From CBDFHF01 sp965247565 (GTDB lineage Bacteria > Pseudomonadota > Gammaproteobacteria > Methylococcales > Methylomonadaceae): DNA of 64,000 bases. The stretch spans positions 2,356,001 through 2,420,000 of the forward strand of contig CBDFHF010000003.1 of the NCBI GenBank assembly GCA_965247565.1, in the 5' to 3' direction. Below the pieces are notes generated by a model that did no database searches, was not told the origin of the DNA, and was given only the letters and a program-made list of their open reading frames with translations. Numbering within the stretch: position 1 is the first letter of the stretch; every line of letters begins with the position of its first letter. This document shows, one piece after another, positions 35,593-44,885 of this stretch. The translations under genes and the position numbers were made by a program.

Positions 35593-36897
35593 ATGACTGA
35601 GTACTCTCCAAGCACTGATAAAAACCCTTATTTTGGCGCACAGCTAATATTAACTGCGTTGTTTTTTATCTGGGGTTTTATCACTTGCCTGAATGACATT
35701 TTAATTCCACATTTAAAATCAGTATTTACCCTGAATTACAGCCAGGCAATGCTTGTACAATTTTGCTTTTTTGCCGCTTATTTTATCGTTTCTGTGCCTA
35801 GCGGTTACTTAGTCGAAAAAATTGATTATAAAGGTGGCATTATCGCCGGGCTTTTTACTGCGGCTATTGGTTGTTGCTTGTTTTACCCCGCGGCAGGTTT
35901 GCATTCTTACCCTTTATTTTTACTGGCTTTTTTCGTATTGGCATCAGGAATTGCTTTATTGCAAGTTGCGGCTAATCCATACGTAACAATTTTAGGCAAA
36001 CCGGAAACAGCCTCCAGTCGTTTAACCATGACCCAAGCCTTCAACTCTCTGGGTACCACAATTGCCCCCTATTTTGGTTCGGTGTTTATTTTGTCTGCGA
36101 TTGTTAAAAAGACCGATGAGCTCAAAGAGCTCAGTGCCAACGAGCTAGTTTCTTATCAGGCAGCGCAGGCGGCTGTGGTTCAAAATCCTTATTTGATGAT
36201 CGCTGGGGTTTTATTCGGATTAGCTGTGGTCTTTACTTGTATTAAGCTACCTAAAATCAATACAATCCCACGAAATAACGGCGATAGAGAATATTGGGGT
36301 AATCCAGAGGCTATAGCTAGTGCTTGGCACCATAGGCATTTACTGCTTGGCGCGATCGCAATTTTTGTTTATGTAGGTGCTGAAGTTTCCATAGGCAGTT
36401 TTTTGGTCAACTTTCTATCAGCACCTAACATTTCCGGGTTTTCCGAAAAAGATGTGGGCAAATATGTGGCACTTTACTGGGGTGGCGCAATGATTGGTCG
36501 ATTTTCCGGTTCACTCATTATGCAAAAAGTATCAGCCGCCAAAATGCTGGCATTTAATGCCGTCGTCGCGGCGTTATTAGTTTTACTCACCATATTTAGC
36601 ACTGGCTATACAGCCATGTGGGCCATTTTATCAGTGGGGTTATTTAACTCGATTATGTTTCCTACCATCTTTTCTTTAGCACTTAAAGGCTTGGGCGAGC
36701 ACACCGGACACGGTTCAGGGATTTTATGTGCATCGATTGTTGGTGGAGCTATCCTGCCGGTTATTCAGGGGGTGTTTGCTGACCGTTTGGGTATTCAATC
36801 AGCTTTTTTCATGCCAGTGCTTTGTTACCTGTACATCGCTTATTACGGCTGGTTTGGTCACCGTATCCTTAACGGTTGTCGGAAAAAAATCTTATAA
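35593..36897 (+). CDS. Sugar:proton symporter, FucP/GluP-type MFS transporter
   Basis: A 434-residue, 12-helix major facilitator. The family marks are WGFITCLNDILIPHLKSVF in helix 1 with its loop, YLVEKIDYKGGIIAGLF, LLQVAANPYVTILGKPETAS and the helix-8 region YWGGAMIGRFSGSLIM. It is close to the glucose/galactose (GluP) and fucose (FucP) transporters; the substrate cannot be fixed by eye. I chose ATG 35593 (MTEYSPSTDKNPYFG); an ATG 20 codons earlier (35533) is in frame but gives an atypical N-terminus. Confidence 0.88.
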   Translation: MTEYSPSTDKNPYFGAQLILTALFFIWGFITCLNDILIPHLKSVFTLNYSQAMLVQFCFFAAYFIVSVPSGYLVEKIDYKGGIIAGLFTAAIGCCLFYPAAGLHSYPLFLLAFFVLASGIALLQVAANPYVTILGKPETASSRLTMTQAFNSLGTTIAPYFGSVFILSAIVKKTDELKELSANELVSYQAAQAAVVQNPYLMIAGVLFGLAVVFTCIKLPKINTIPRNNGDREYWGNPEAIASAWHHRHLLLGAIAIFVYVGAEVSIGSFLVNFLSAPNISGFSEKDVGKYVALYWGGAMIGRFSGSLIMQKVSAAKMLAFNAVVAALLVLLTIFSTGYTAMWAILSVGLFNSIMFPTIFSLALKGLGEHTGHGSGILCASIVGGAILPVIQGVFADRLGIQSAFFMPVLCYLYIAYYGWFGHRILNGCRKKIL

Positions 36898-36953
36898 CAA
36901 TGCCGAATGCTCAATTATCTATCTCAACCCATTTTCCAATCTTTAGCTTAAAT

Positions 36954-38033
36954 AAAGTCTGCTCAGTAAATCAGCAAGCATAATTGCCTAAACGAGCGTT
37001 GGGTAGATAGAAATTGAGTTGATAATTTACCCGTAGCCGTTTCCAAATGCGCTGCAATAAAACACCCCATCCAGCAATGCCCATTTTACTGATGACAAAA
37101 AAGATCCTTTGTAGGATCATTAGGTTCATAACCAAGAAGATGCTGTTGATCCAGGCGAATGAGGTGTTTGCCCGTTTGGCTCGAATATAATTGAGCTGGT
37201 AACCCTTTTTACCCTGGCCAAATTTGCCTTCAATCGGGATGCGTTGCAAGTAGTCCTGTCTTTGCTGCGCCTTCAACTGTTTCAGCTGTTCTCGGTTTTC
37301 GTCCGTCACCTGTTTCGGACGCCCTAGCGGCTTGCCGGCAAAATGGATACCGCGTTGCTTGAGATAATCGCGGTTGGCGCGCGTTCCATACAGTGGGTCG
37401 GCTAACACCCGCTCCGGATAATGACCGTGCCGATCGCGGTAAGCTTCCACTTGGGAAGCCAAGTCCAAGCCTTCGTGAAAGGCATCCCAGCGCAGATGGT
37501 CGACTTGAGCGAATCCATCTCCCGTCAGGCTGACACTGAGTTTAGCCCCAAATTCAACCGTTTTGTTCAGTTTTCCGCGGACAATAGGCCGCACATAAGG
37601 TTGGCTCTCGTGCCCTTTAGGGTAAATACTCACGATTCGATCATCGCAGCGGCGGGTTTGGGAATGGTACATCGCCCATTGCTGTTGAAACAGGTGTTGT
37701 ATCACCCAATTGCTTGTGTTTAATGATAGCCCCCCGATCACACAACGCGCATCTTTTAGGGGACGACTTCTGTCAGCCGAAAACCCTTGGTAATAGCTTT
37801 CGGCCAGTTCATCCCAGGGATGGCATTGGCTTAATTTAACCCAGCTGTTGTTTGGGTCCAGTGCCGTTTCGAAAGGCCAGTCAAATTCGGCAATCGTCAG
37901 TTGTTTCGAGCTACGGTATCGGATCATAAGTGCACAGGTTTTGAGGGTCATGATTCATTTTTCGTGCACTATTATACCTTGAAAGGTATATATTAATATA
38001 ATATCAATGGGTTACATTTTTTGAGCAGACTCT
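36954..38033 (-). mobile_element. Internally deleted insertion sequence, copy A
   Basis: Terminal repeats AAAGTCTGCTCA (left) and TGAGCAGACTCT (right) match the ends of the larger copy at 40210-41975. The element is 1080 bp because about 700 bp of the transposase gene is missing. The flanking bases (AAAT and ATGT) do not match, so no target duplication is visible. Confidence 0.8.
36971..37951 (-). pseudogene. Deleted DDE transposase of copy A
   Basis: The N-terminal DUF772-type region (SSKQLTIAEFDWPFETALDP, then WDELAESYYQGFSADRSRPL) runs to CVIGG. An extra G and a large deletion then join it directly to WVIQHLFQQQ, losing about 240 residues including part of the catalytic core. The C-terminal half follows (YVRPIVRGKLNKTVEFGAKL, VLADPLYGTRANRDYLKQRG, IPIEGKFGQGKKGY). 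The 326-codon frame is therefore a deletion product, very unlikely to be active. Confidence 0.85.
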
Positions 38034-38901
38034 ATGTAAGCCTTCTTCGCTGAAAATCTTGGAAGCGGAGTGGGCGCCCACTACCTAAAACGGCATTGAC
38101 GTGCCAAATTGAGGTGATTACAAACCGCTTAATTTAGACGGAGGATGTCCAAGATGAAGATGTCAACGATAAGGTATTTATCTTGCCGACTTGCCTAAGA
38201 AGTTTTGCATATTCGGCGAATATTCACAATATAAGGCCTTGCTTAAAAAATCAGGTCCGAAAAAATGAAATGCTCAAATACTTTGTCGATCTACAGCTAT
38301 GTCTAATTCGGATGGAAGCCAAATTGCTGGCGAAGGGAGTCCATTAACCTTGGGTTCACCGTCAACTCGATGTCACCTCAATTTGTTTAGCCCTATGTTA
38401 AAACCAACAAGACCGATATGATGAATGCTAAAGCCATCTTTTAAGCAATTGCTCGTTCACCTATGTGCGTTTCGTAAGTGTCAAGACAGATGGTTAGTAA
38501 GCAACCTTATTACATCCATACACTGAGCAAGACAAGGCTCCCTAAAATCCAGAACCGCTCAAGCAATTCAGATTTGTGGCTGATTAGAGGCGCTTGGCAG
38601 GATAAATATACTCGTTTGTGCAAAATTCATAAATTTTGGCGCGTTTTTGGCGAATGTATCTCCTTAAAAACGCTCTCAAATAGCCGAAAACTCTATTTGT
38701 ATAATCAACTTGCAAATAGCGCTTGAAAAGTTTTTTCATCGTGGTAAGTTGTTCGCCTCAAGGAAAGCTTTGTTAATTGCCTGTTTTTGCAATCTTGACT
38801 GACAAAATAAAGTTTTGTTAGTGCTGTTCAGAGCAGATGTGAAATGGTCGGATGGAATCCCAATTATAATAAATAATTACAGTATTCAGAGGATGTAGAA
38901 A
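38034..38901. other. Long gap without a recognisable gene
   Basis: These 868 bp hold no convincing gene. An 82-codon open frame at 38478-38726 has no family resemblance or ribosome-binding site. A perfect 14-bp palindrome AGTGGGCGCCCACT is at 38069-38082, and a second copy of a short dispersed repeat is at 38449-38471. It is probably degraded mobile DNA. Confidence 0.45.
38449..38471. repeat. Short dispersed repeat, copy 2
   Basis: TTGCTCGTT-cac-CTATGTGCGTT matches 31190-31212 except in the central triplet. Confidence 0.4.
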
Positions 38902-39378
38902 ATGAGTGAAAATGAGAATGTTAGTGAGACAGTGGAGACTGCAAAAAATGCTGCGGGTAGTTTTCTATCTGCTTTGTTGGGATTAAAAGACAAAAATCCG
39001 AAAGTATTTTTTGGTGCCATTGGAGGGGCTGTGCTTTTATTTGGTTTTTTGATGATGGGAGGTAAGGCAGAAAAAGTGATATCTGGGCAGTCAATAAAAG
39101 ATTTAGCAGTAGGCCAAAAATACATTTTAAAAAGCCCCAATACCTTTGATTCAACTGCTACGGTCAAAATTGCTAACGTCCCCGGAGCTATAGCGGCCTA
39201 TGATGATTCTGAGGAGGAGAAAGCCGCCCCTTGCTTGAGATTACCCCAAGGAACTCCAGTTTCTGTGATTGATTTTCAAGATTCTAACGGAATTAAAAAT
39301 GCGTTCGTTAAAGTCCAAATAGAAGAAGGTGAATGTAAAGGTAGTTTGGGATGGGCTTTAGCAATCGATGTTCAATAG
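38902..39378 (+). CDS. Hypothetical membrane-anchored protein with SH3-like C-terminus
   Basis: A 158-residue protein: a polar N-terminus (SENENVSETVETAKNAAGSF), one membrane helix (VFFGAIGGAVLLFGFLMMGG), and a C-terminal soluble domain (VGQKYILKSPNTFDSTATVK ... GTPVSVIDF ... CKGSLGWALAIDVQ) whose ending resembles a bacterial SH3 domain. AGAGGA precedes the ATG. It stands alone just upstream of tRNA-Gly. Confidence 0.65.
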   Translation: MSENENVSETVETAKNAAGSFLSALLGLKDKNPKVFFGAIGGAVLLFGFLMMGGKAEKVISGQSIKDLAVGQKYILKSPNTFDSTATVKIANVPGAIAAYDDSEEEKAAPCLRLPQGTPVSVIDFQDSNGIKNAFVKVQIEEGECKGSLGWALAIDVQ

Positions 39379-39434
39379 AATTAGAGATTGACACAAGTTA
39401 GAATAAAGTTATAATGCACCGGATAAATTCAAGT

Positions 39435-39509
39435 GCGGGAATAGCTCAGTGGTAGAGCACAACCTTGCCAAGGTTGGGGTCGCGAGTTCGAATCTCGTTT
39501 CCCGCTCCA
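39435..39509 (+). tRNA. tRNA-Gly (GCC)
   Basis: A full cloverleaf: acceptor GCGGGAA / TTCCCGC, D arm AGCTCAGTGGTAGAGC, anticodon stem-loop ACCTTGCCAAGGT with anticodon GCC, T arm GCGAGTTCGAATCTCGT, and encoded CCA. Confidence 0.97.
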
Positions 39510-39519
39510 ATAAATTCTA

Positions 39520-39544
39520 AAGCCGCGTATTCGCGGCTTTTTTA
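39520..39544 (+). terminator. Terminator after tRNA-Gly
   Basis: AAGCCGCG-tatt-CGCGGCTT followed by a T-run on the plus strand. Confidence 0.8.
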
Positions 39545-39553
39545 TTTTAACTT

Positions 39554-39627
39554 GGCTGCGTAGCAAAATGGTTATGCAGTGGCCTGCAAAGCCATCTACG
39601 CCGGTTCGATTCCGGCCGCAGCCTCCA
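39554..39627 (+). tRNA. tRNA-Cys (GCA)
   Basis: A cloverleaf with acceptor GGCTGCG / CGCAGCC, anticodon loop CTGCAAA (anticodon GCA), T arm GCCGGTTCGATTCCGGC and encoded CCA. An integrase gene stub follows 405 bp downstream, so the 3' end of this tRNA is a likely attachment site. Confidence 0.96.
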
Positions 39628-39660
39628 TCCTAAGATTTAACTAGATTCAACAAAACACTT

Positions 39661-39693
39661 AAACCCGCAAGTCCTAAGGCTTAGCGGTTTTTT
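39661..39693 (+). terminator. Terminator after tRNA-Cys
   Basis: An imperfect stem between AAACCCGC and GCGGTTT, with an inner AAG.CC / GG.CTT pairing, is followed by seven T. Confidence 0.55.
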
Positions 39694-40031
39694 TATTGTC
39701 CAACGAAGTGCAATAAAGTATAGTGGTACTCGGCAATTTATGCAGTAACTTCTACAGTAACTGTTGTTTTCGTAATAACTACAGCCAAAAGATACTGCAA
39801 TTATTGGTTCAATAATTGTCGTTGGCTCGCATTCTATTTAAACATTAGATGAAAAACCGGGCTGGCCAGAAATAAAATATGCAAGGGTTACTACGCTTTT
39901 TCGCAAAATTGACTGTATTTATGGACTCAAGGACATCAGAGCCCCGCCTTTGCTGAGCTCAGGAAGAAATATTCGCCTGTACAGAAATAAATTAAGCTGA
40001 GGGTTTCTACATTTTTTAAAGGAGTTATTGC
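39694..40031. other. Gap between tRNA-Cys and the integrase stub
   Basis: About 340 bp without a recognisable ORF. It should include the attachment-site side of the former element and the promoter of its integrase; AAAGGAG lies just before the integrase ATG. Confidence 0.4.
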
Positions 40032-40075
40032 ATGGCAAAAGAACTACTGAAAGACGTTACCATTCGTAATTGCAA
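40032..40075 (+). pseudogene. Integrase gene stub (first 13 codons)
   Basis: AAAGGAG precedes an ATG at 40032 reading MAKELLKDVTIRN, the start typical of P4-type tyrosine integrases with DUF4102. After codon 13 the sequence runs into the end of an IS3-family element (TGGTCAATAAAAACCGG at 40076). The rest of the gene is not found in the window. Its location after tRNA-Cys fits an integrase that used the tRNA as attachment site. Confidence 0.7.
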
Positions 40076-40209
40076 TGGTCAATAAAAACCGGACACTTTT
40101 TCAGGCAACCTGGCTATAAAATTCCCGTTCAAATTCTAAAGGTGTTTTATAGCCTAATACTGAATGTGATCGTCTGCCGTTATAAAAAGCAAAGTAATCA
40201 ATAATACTT

Positions 40210-41975
40210 AGAGTCTGCTCAGTAAATCACGAAGCCCAACAAGCAATCCTGTTGGTCGGTCTGAGAAAATCGCCCGGATTTAAGCCTGCTCGTTGCCAAG
40301 CAAATTTTACGGCTGTCATCAGCGCTGCAAGGCAGCTTTTCCTCGGGGCAAAAAAGAGCCTGGCCAGGATCAGCAGGTTCATGACCAGGAAGATGCTGTT
40401 GATCCAGGCGAAGGCAGTGTTAGCCCGCTTGGCACGGATGTCGTTGAGCTGATAGCTGCGCTTGCCCTGGCCGAATTTGCCTTCGATGGGGATACGGCGC
40501 AGGTAATCCTGTCGGCGCTGTGCCTTGGCTTGTTTCAGCTGCGCTCGGTTGTCCTCGGTGTTTTGTTTCGGCCGCCCCAGCGGCTTGCCGGCAAAGTGGA
40601 TGCCGCGTTGCTTGAGGTAGTCGCGGTTGCTGCGGGTGCCGTAGAGAGGATCTGCCAGCACTTTTTCCGGGTAATGGCCGTAACGCGTCCGATAGGCGTC
40701 GACTTGAGTCACCAGGTCCTGGCCTTCGTGAAAGGCCTCCCAGCGCAACTGGTCGACGTGGGCCAGACCGTCGCCGGTCAGGCTGACGCTGAGTTTGGCG
40801 CCGAACTCGACCGCTTTGTTGAGCTTGCCGCGCACGATCGGGCGCACGTAGGGCTGACTGATGCTGACGATGCGGTGGTCGCATCGGCGGGTATGGCTTT
40901 GGTGCATGTGCCGTTGTTGTTGGTACAGGTGCTGAATCACCCAGTAGCGATACAGCAGCCAGCGCGGTAATGGCAGGGGCGAACCGTGCGGAATTGGTGC
41001 CAACAGCCGCTCAATGTGTCCGAGGTTACGGCGCAGATACTGCAATTGCTGTTTCAGGCCACGACGCAAGACTTTTGCGACCGGACGTTTTTGCTTGGCA
41101 ACAGCAAGATAGGCCGAGCGGGCTTTCCGGCGATAGGTGCGCGGCTTGGGGTTAACGTTCAGATCCTTGCACAGGGCGTCGATGATCTTTTCACTGAATT
41201 CACGGGCTTCATTGAGCAAGCTAAGGTCAGTGGGGAAGCGAATGGCTTGTTCCACCACGGTGGCGTCTACGATCAATTGGCCTTGATGAGTCGGGGTATC
41301 GGTTGCTGTGGTGCTGGACTCGGGAGCCGCGGGCGGCGCAGTGGCCTCTGGTGAAGTGATTGACGAGCGAGCCTGACTGGAGTCCAGCACAGACTCGACG
41401 CTGGCTTGGGATGCGGTGGACGTTGCGGGCGGTGCCGGTGGCTCGGGCGGTGACCGACTTCTGGCCCTCGTGGGCCGCGATAATGGCGCGGTGGAAGCCT
41501 TCAAACACGGCTTCGCCCATGCGCTTGCGGATTTCAACGAACAGGGACGCGGCAAATGGCTCGGTGGTTTGGTAACCCGGCAGTCCGACAAAGAACTGCA
41601 GGTACGGGTTTTCCTGGATTTGCTGGACGGTTTCGACATCCGACAAACACAACTTGTGCTTGATGATCACAGCGCCAATGACCAACCGGGCCTCTTTCAT
41701 CGGTCGACCGCGATCCGCCGCAAAACCTTGGTAGTAAAATTCCGCCAGCGCATCCCAGGGAATGCAGGCGCTTAATTTGACCCAGCGATTGTGTTTATCC
41801 AGCGCCGTATCAAACGGCCAATCGAATTCGGCTATGGTCAGTTGTTTTGAGCTGGTAGTTCGAATCATAAGTGCACACTTTTTGGGGATGATGGCTCAGT
41901 TTTCGTGCACTATTATACCAAAAAAATCACAATATCATTTATATATCAATAAGATATAATTACTGAGTAGGCTCT
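40210..41975 (-). mobile_element. IS copy B (1766 bp) with target duplication
   Basis: Terminal inverted repeats AGAGTCTGCTCAGTAA (40210-40225) and TTACTGAGTAGGCTCT (41960-41975) match at 14 of 16 positions. Direct repeats ACTT lie at 40206-40209 and 41976-41979. The interior is clearly richer in GC than the surrounding genome. It is inserted in the IS3 orfB remnant and is the same type as the deleted copy A. Confidence 0.92.
40227..41868 (-). pseudogene. DDE transposase of copy B, frameshifted
   Basis: The N-terminal part (SKQLTIAEFDWPFDTALDKH, LVIGAVIIKHKLCLSDVETV, FEGFHRAIIAAHEGQ) starts at 41868. Near 41450 the frame changes, and the rest (GQLIVDATVVEQAIRFPTDL ... YWVIQHLYQQQRHMHQSHTR ... 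VLADPLYGTRSNRDYLKQRG ... IPIEGKFGQGKRSY) continues to 40227 in another frame. A Pro/Ser/Thr-rich linker lies at the switch. One net frameshift separates the halves, so activity needs either a programmed shift or is lost. Confidence 0.8.
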
Positions 41976-41997
41976 ACTTAACTTTGCTGCTTCTTTA

Positions 41998-43326
41998 GGG
42001 GATCTCTAAAAATACCCCACCTCACAGCGATTTTTGACGGGAAGCAATGGCGCTGAAATGAGATAATAACAGTGAGCCCACTGATAGAGAACCACCCCAT
42101 GAAACCCCGTCAACCTGGATTATTCGACGTAGAAGAAAGAGCCGCGCAACTAACCAAAATGGGAGACCCTTTGGTAGGATTGAAAGCCCGGATAGACTGG
42201 GAAGCGTTTCGGCCTGAACTTAAGCGCCTGCATGAAAAGGATAGAAAAAGTCAGGCAGGCGCCAAGCCGTTCGATGGGGTGCTGATGTTCAAGATTTTGG
42301 TACTCCAGCAGCTGCACAATTTATCGGATGATGGCATCGAATATCAGATTCGGGATCGGTTCAGCTTCCTGCGTTTTCTGGGTTTGCAATTAGAAGATAA
42401 AGTGCCGGATTCGAAAACCGTGTGGAGGTTTCGCGAACGGCTTAAGGATCTAAACTTGGTTGAGGAGTTGTTTGCCCGGTTTCATGGACAACTGGCGGCG
42501 CAAGGTTATGCGGCTCGAGCGGGGCAGATGATTGATGCCACCTTTGTCGAAGTCCCCAAGCAACGCAATAGCCGTGAAGAAAACGCCCAGATTAAAGAAG
42601 GGCAAGTGCCTGAGGCATGGGATAAGCCGGAGGTTCAGGCCAAGCGTCGGCAGAAAGATACCGAAGCGCGCTGGACAAAGAAAAACGATGAGAAGCATTA
42701 CGGCTATAAAAATCACATCAACACGGATGAGGAAAACAAGCTCATACAAAGCTATTCAGTCACCCATGCGGCGGCTCACGACAGTCAGGTATTCGATGAA
42801 TTACTCGACCAGGCAATCGATGTGGAGGGCAATAAACGAGCGGTTTATGCCGACAGTGCTTATCGTTCAGAAGCCCAGGAGCAGCGCTTAGCTAACGCCG
42901 ATATTGAGAGCCAGGTTTGTGAAAAAGGCACACGAGGCAAACCCTTAACCGAAGAACAAAAGTTATCAAACCGGACGAAGTCAAAAGTCAGAGCCCGAGT
43001 CGAACATGTGTTTGGTGCACAGGCGGCAATGGGTGGGCATTTAGTTCGCACCATCGGTTTGCAACGAGCCAAAGTCAAAATTGGTTTGATGAATTTAGTG
43101 TACAACATGAAGCGTTTGATACAGTTGATTAAACGAGATGTGATGAACCCGTACAGGAAAGGTGCGCCCACAGTGGCATAAAAACGGGGAAATAATCTCA
43201 AAACACGGGGATTTGATGCGGTTTTTACTTCAAATAGCCGGAATGCACCCTGATTTTAAAATAAAGTCGAAAAAAATTAGCAGAATTGCTAGGGGGTGAC
43301 TTAAATTTGAATTTATAGAGGTTCCC
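41998..43326 (+). mobile_element. IS5-family element C (1329 bp) with target duplication
   Basis: Terminal repeats GGGGATCTCTAAAAAT (41998) and the complement of GGGAACCTCTATAAAT (ending 43326) match at 13 of 16. Target duplications TTTA lie at 41994-41997 and 43327-43330. It is inserted in the IS3 orfB remnant, 22 bp from copy B. Confidence 0.9.
42099..43181 (+). CDS. IS5-family transposase, apparently intact
   Basis: A 360-residue DDE transposase: MKPRQPGLFDVEERAAQL, KPFDGVLMFKILVLQQLHNL (N-terminal DUF772), MIDATFVEVPKQRN with the first Asp, VYADSAYRSEAQEQRL with the second, and RARVEHVFGAQAAMGGHLVR with the catalytic Glu. The frame is uninterrupted and the terminal repeats are present, so it is the best candidate for an active element in the window. 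GTG 42072 is an alternative start. Confidence 0.9.
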   Translation: MKPRQPGLFDVEERAAQLTKMGDPLVGLKARIDWEAFRPELKRLHEKDRKSQAGAKPFDGVLMFKILVLQQLHNLSDDGIEYQIRDRFSFLRFLGLQLEDKVPDSKTVWRFRERLKDLNLVEELFARFHGQLAAQGYAARAGQMIDATFVEVPKQRNSREENAQIKEGQVPEAWDKPEVQAKRRQKDTEARWTKKNDEKHYGYKNHINTDEENKLIQSYSVTHAAAHDSQVFDELLDQAIDVEGNKRAVYADSAYRSEAQEQRLANADIESQVCEKGTRGKPLTEEQKLSNRTKSKVRARVEHVFGAQAAMGGHLVRTIGLQRAKVKIGLMNLVYNMKRLIQLIKRDVMNPYRKGAPTVA

Positions 43327-43434
43327 TTTAGTCCTAAATCTTTCGTAATTTAATTGTTCATACTTCAGGCTTCAGACTCCGGAACACGCGTTCTGTTGGA
43401 CTGTTATGGTAAGTAGGCCGAAGGAATTTTGTAG

Positions 43435-43455
43435 TGGTCTAATAAAAATGGACAC
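43435..43455. repeat. IS3-like end repeat next to element D
   Basis: TGGTCTAATAAAAATGGAC resembles the IS3 end at 40076 in the same orientation. An inverted, similar copy (GTGTCTTGTTTTATTAAAC) lies at 44797-44817, so element D sits inside a pair of such ends. Confidence 0.5.
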
Positions 43456-43476
43456 AAAGATAGGTTGATATAATCA

Positions 43477-44766
43477 GAGACCTTTGCACGGCACCACTAC
43501 ACCAAACCAATGTATTATGATAAAATAGACTTATCATTCAATGGCTTGTGTGTATTTTAATGTCTTTTTCTGATTTTTACGTTAATCACCGTACCCGCAA
43601 AAGTAACTTTCTTAACCAAATCGATCACCTGATTGACTGGAAGGCAATTGAAGCGGTTATACGCCAGCATTATGCACCCGCCTCGGATGTAACGGGACGT
43701 CCGGCGTATCCAGGTTTGCTTCTTTTCAAGATGCTCCTGGTCGGTATCTGGAACGGTGGCTTAAGTGATGAATCGGTTGAGGACATGGCTAACAGCAACC
43801 TGCATGTCATGCGCTTTTTGGACTTGTCTTTAGAAGAGGATGTCCCCGATCACTCTGTATTGTCCCGTTTCAGAACGCGACTGACTAAAGCGGGAGCGTG
43901 GGATGCTCTACTAGTTCAGATCAACCGTCAAATCGAAGGCTATAACGTCACCGTTACCACCGGTTACCATGTTGATGCCAGTATTACCCACAGCCCGCGC
44001 AAGCCAAAAACTCAGCCCACATACGAAGTGGTTAATGACCGCGAAGAACGCGATGACGAATCGGATGCCCAAGCTCACATGCAAGTGGTGGAAGTCAACC
44101 AGCCTGGCGTAGACACCGATGCGCGCTGGGTTAAAAAGGCGGGCAAGTCGGTGTTTGGGTACAAGCAACACACGCTAGTCGATGATAATGGTTTGGTGAT
44201 TGCGGTCGAGACCACGCCAGCTAACCAGCACTTGTGCCCTTTGGGTATGATAGCAAACCGTTGGTTGATTTAATCGATAAAGCAAAGATTGCTGCGGGTT
44301 CCAGATTGCATGGAGACAAGGCTTACTGTAGCCGGAAACACAATCAGGCTTTTAAAGAGCGACGCCTCAAAAACGGCATCCAAGATAAGGCTGTAAAAAA
44401 CAAGCCTCTCAGTAAGCGTCAAAAACAACGGAATAGCTTAATTACCCAGGCGCGCTATGTCGTTGAGCGAACCTTCGGTAGCCAGGCACGCTGGTTTGGC
44501 TCCAAGATCCTGCGCGACCAAGGGTTAGCCAAAGCCCATGCTTGGCATCTATAGCAAGCCATGGCGTATAACCTAAAACGGTTGCCTGTGTTGTACGTTA
44601 AAACGCAATCCACACAGGCAAGCTTTGCCATTTAAAGGGTGAATGCGGCCAAATGGCCGCAAGAATCCATATGTTCTAAATTATATTGCCTAAATTTCAC
44701 CGATTTTTTGGAAAAATTGGGTAGTTTGGGGCTGATTTTTGGTACAAGGGGTTTTGCAAAGGTCTC
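43477..44766 (+). mobile_element. Degenerate IS5-family element D
   Basis: The inner ends share GAGACCTTTGCA (43477) and TGCAAAGGTCTC (ending 44766). The flanking bases do not form a clear target duplication. The element is 1290 bp long and adjoins the end of the urease cluster. Confidence 0.75.
43560..44634 (+). pseudogene. Broken IS5-family transposase of element D
   Basis: It starts MSFSDFYVNHRTRKSNFLNQ and carries YHVDASITHSPRKPKTQPTY (first catalytic Asp region). A frameshift near 44240, after VETTPANQH, moves the rest (AAGSRLHGDKAYCSRKHNQA, then RYVVERTFGSQARWFGSKI) to another frame. An in-frame TAG follows KAHAWHL before QAMAYNLKRLPVLYV. With two lesions it is inactive. Confidence 0.85.
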
Positions 44767-44885
44767 CTCTTATGACATTATAATCTGCCTTCAGAAGTGT
44801 CTTGTTTTATTAAACCAACAGCGTAGGTGGGTTAATAACCGAAAAAGGCTATATACTTCGACAAGTATCCGGTTTTAGTTGACCG

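Larger units (their letters stand above)
40076..43434 (-). mobile_element. Remnant of an IS3-family element, split by two nested insertions
   Basis: The end repeat begins at 40076. On the minus strand the C-terminal part of an IS3 orfB transposase is read in three pieces: 43331-43434 (SPTERVFRSLK and YEQLNYERFRTK, with a small local duplication between them), 41980-41997 (EAAKLS) and 40101-40209 (IIDYFAFYNGRRSHSVLGYK, then TPLEFEREFYSQVA and stop). Removing the two insertions with one copy of each target duplication restores one continuous frame. The 5' part of the element is lost at 43434. Confidence 0.85.

Noticed and set aside
38478..38726. 82-codon open frame in the gap before the 158-residue gene
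   Set aside because: No ribosome-binding site, no family resemblance and composition like the surrounding non-coding DNA.
40293..40970. 225-codon open frame on the plus strand within IS copy B
   Set aside because: It is an antisense shadow of the GC-rich transposase gene, where stop codons are rare.
26188..44800. CRISPR arrays or direct-repeat arrays
   Set aside because: No regularly spaced direct repeats were seen anywhere in the window; the repeats in the cytochrome gene are divergent coding modules.
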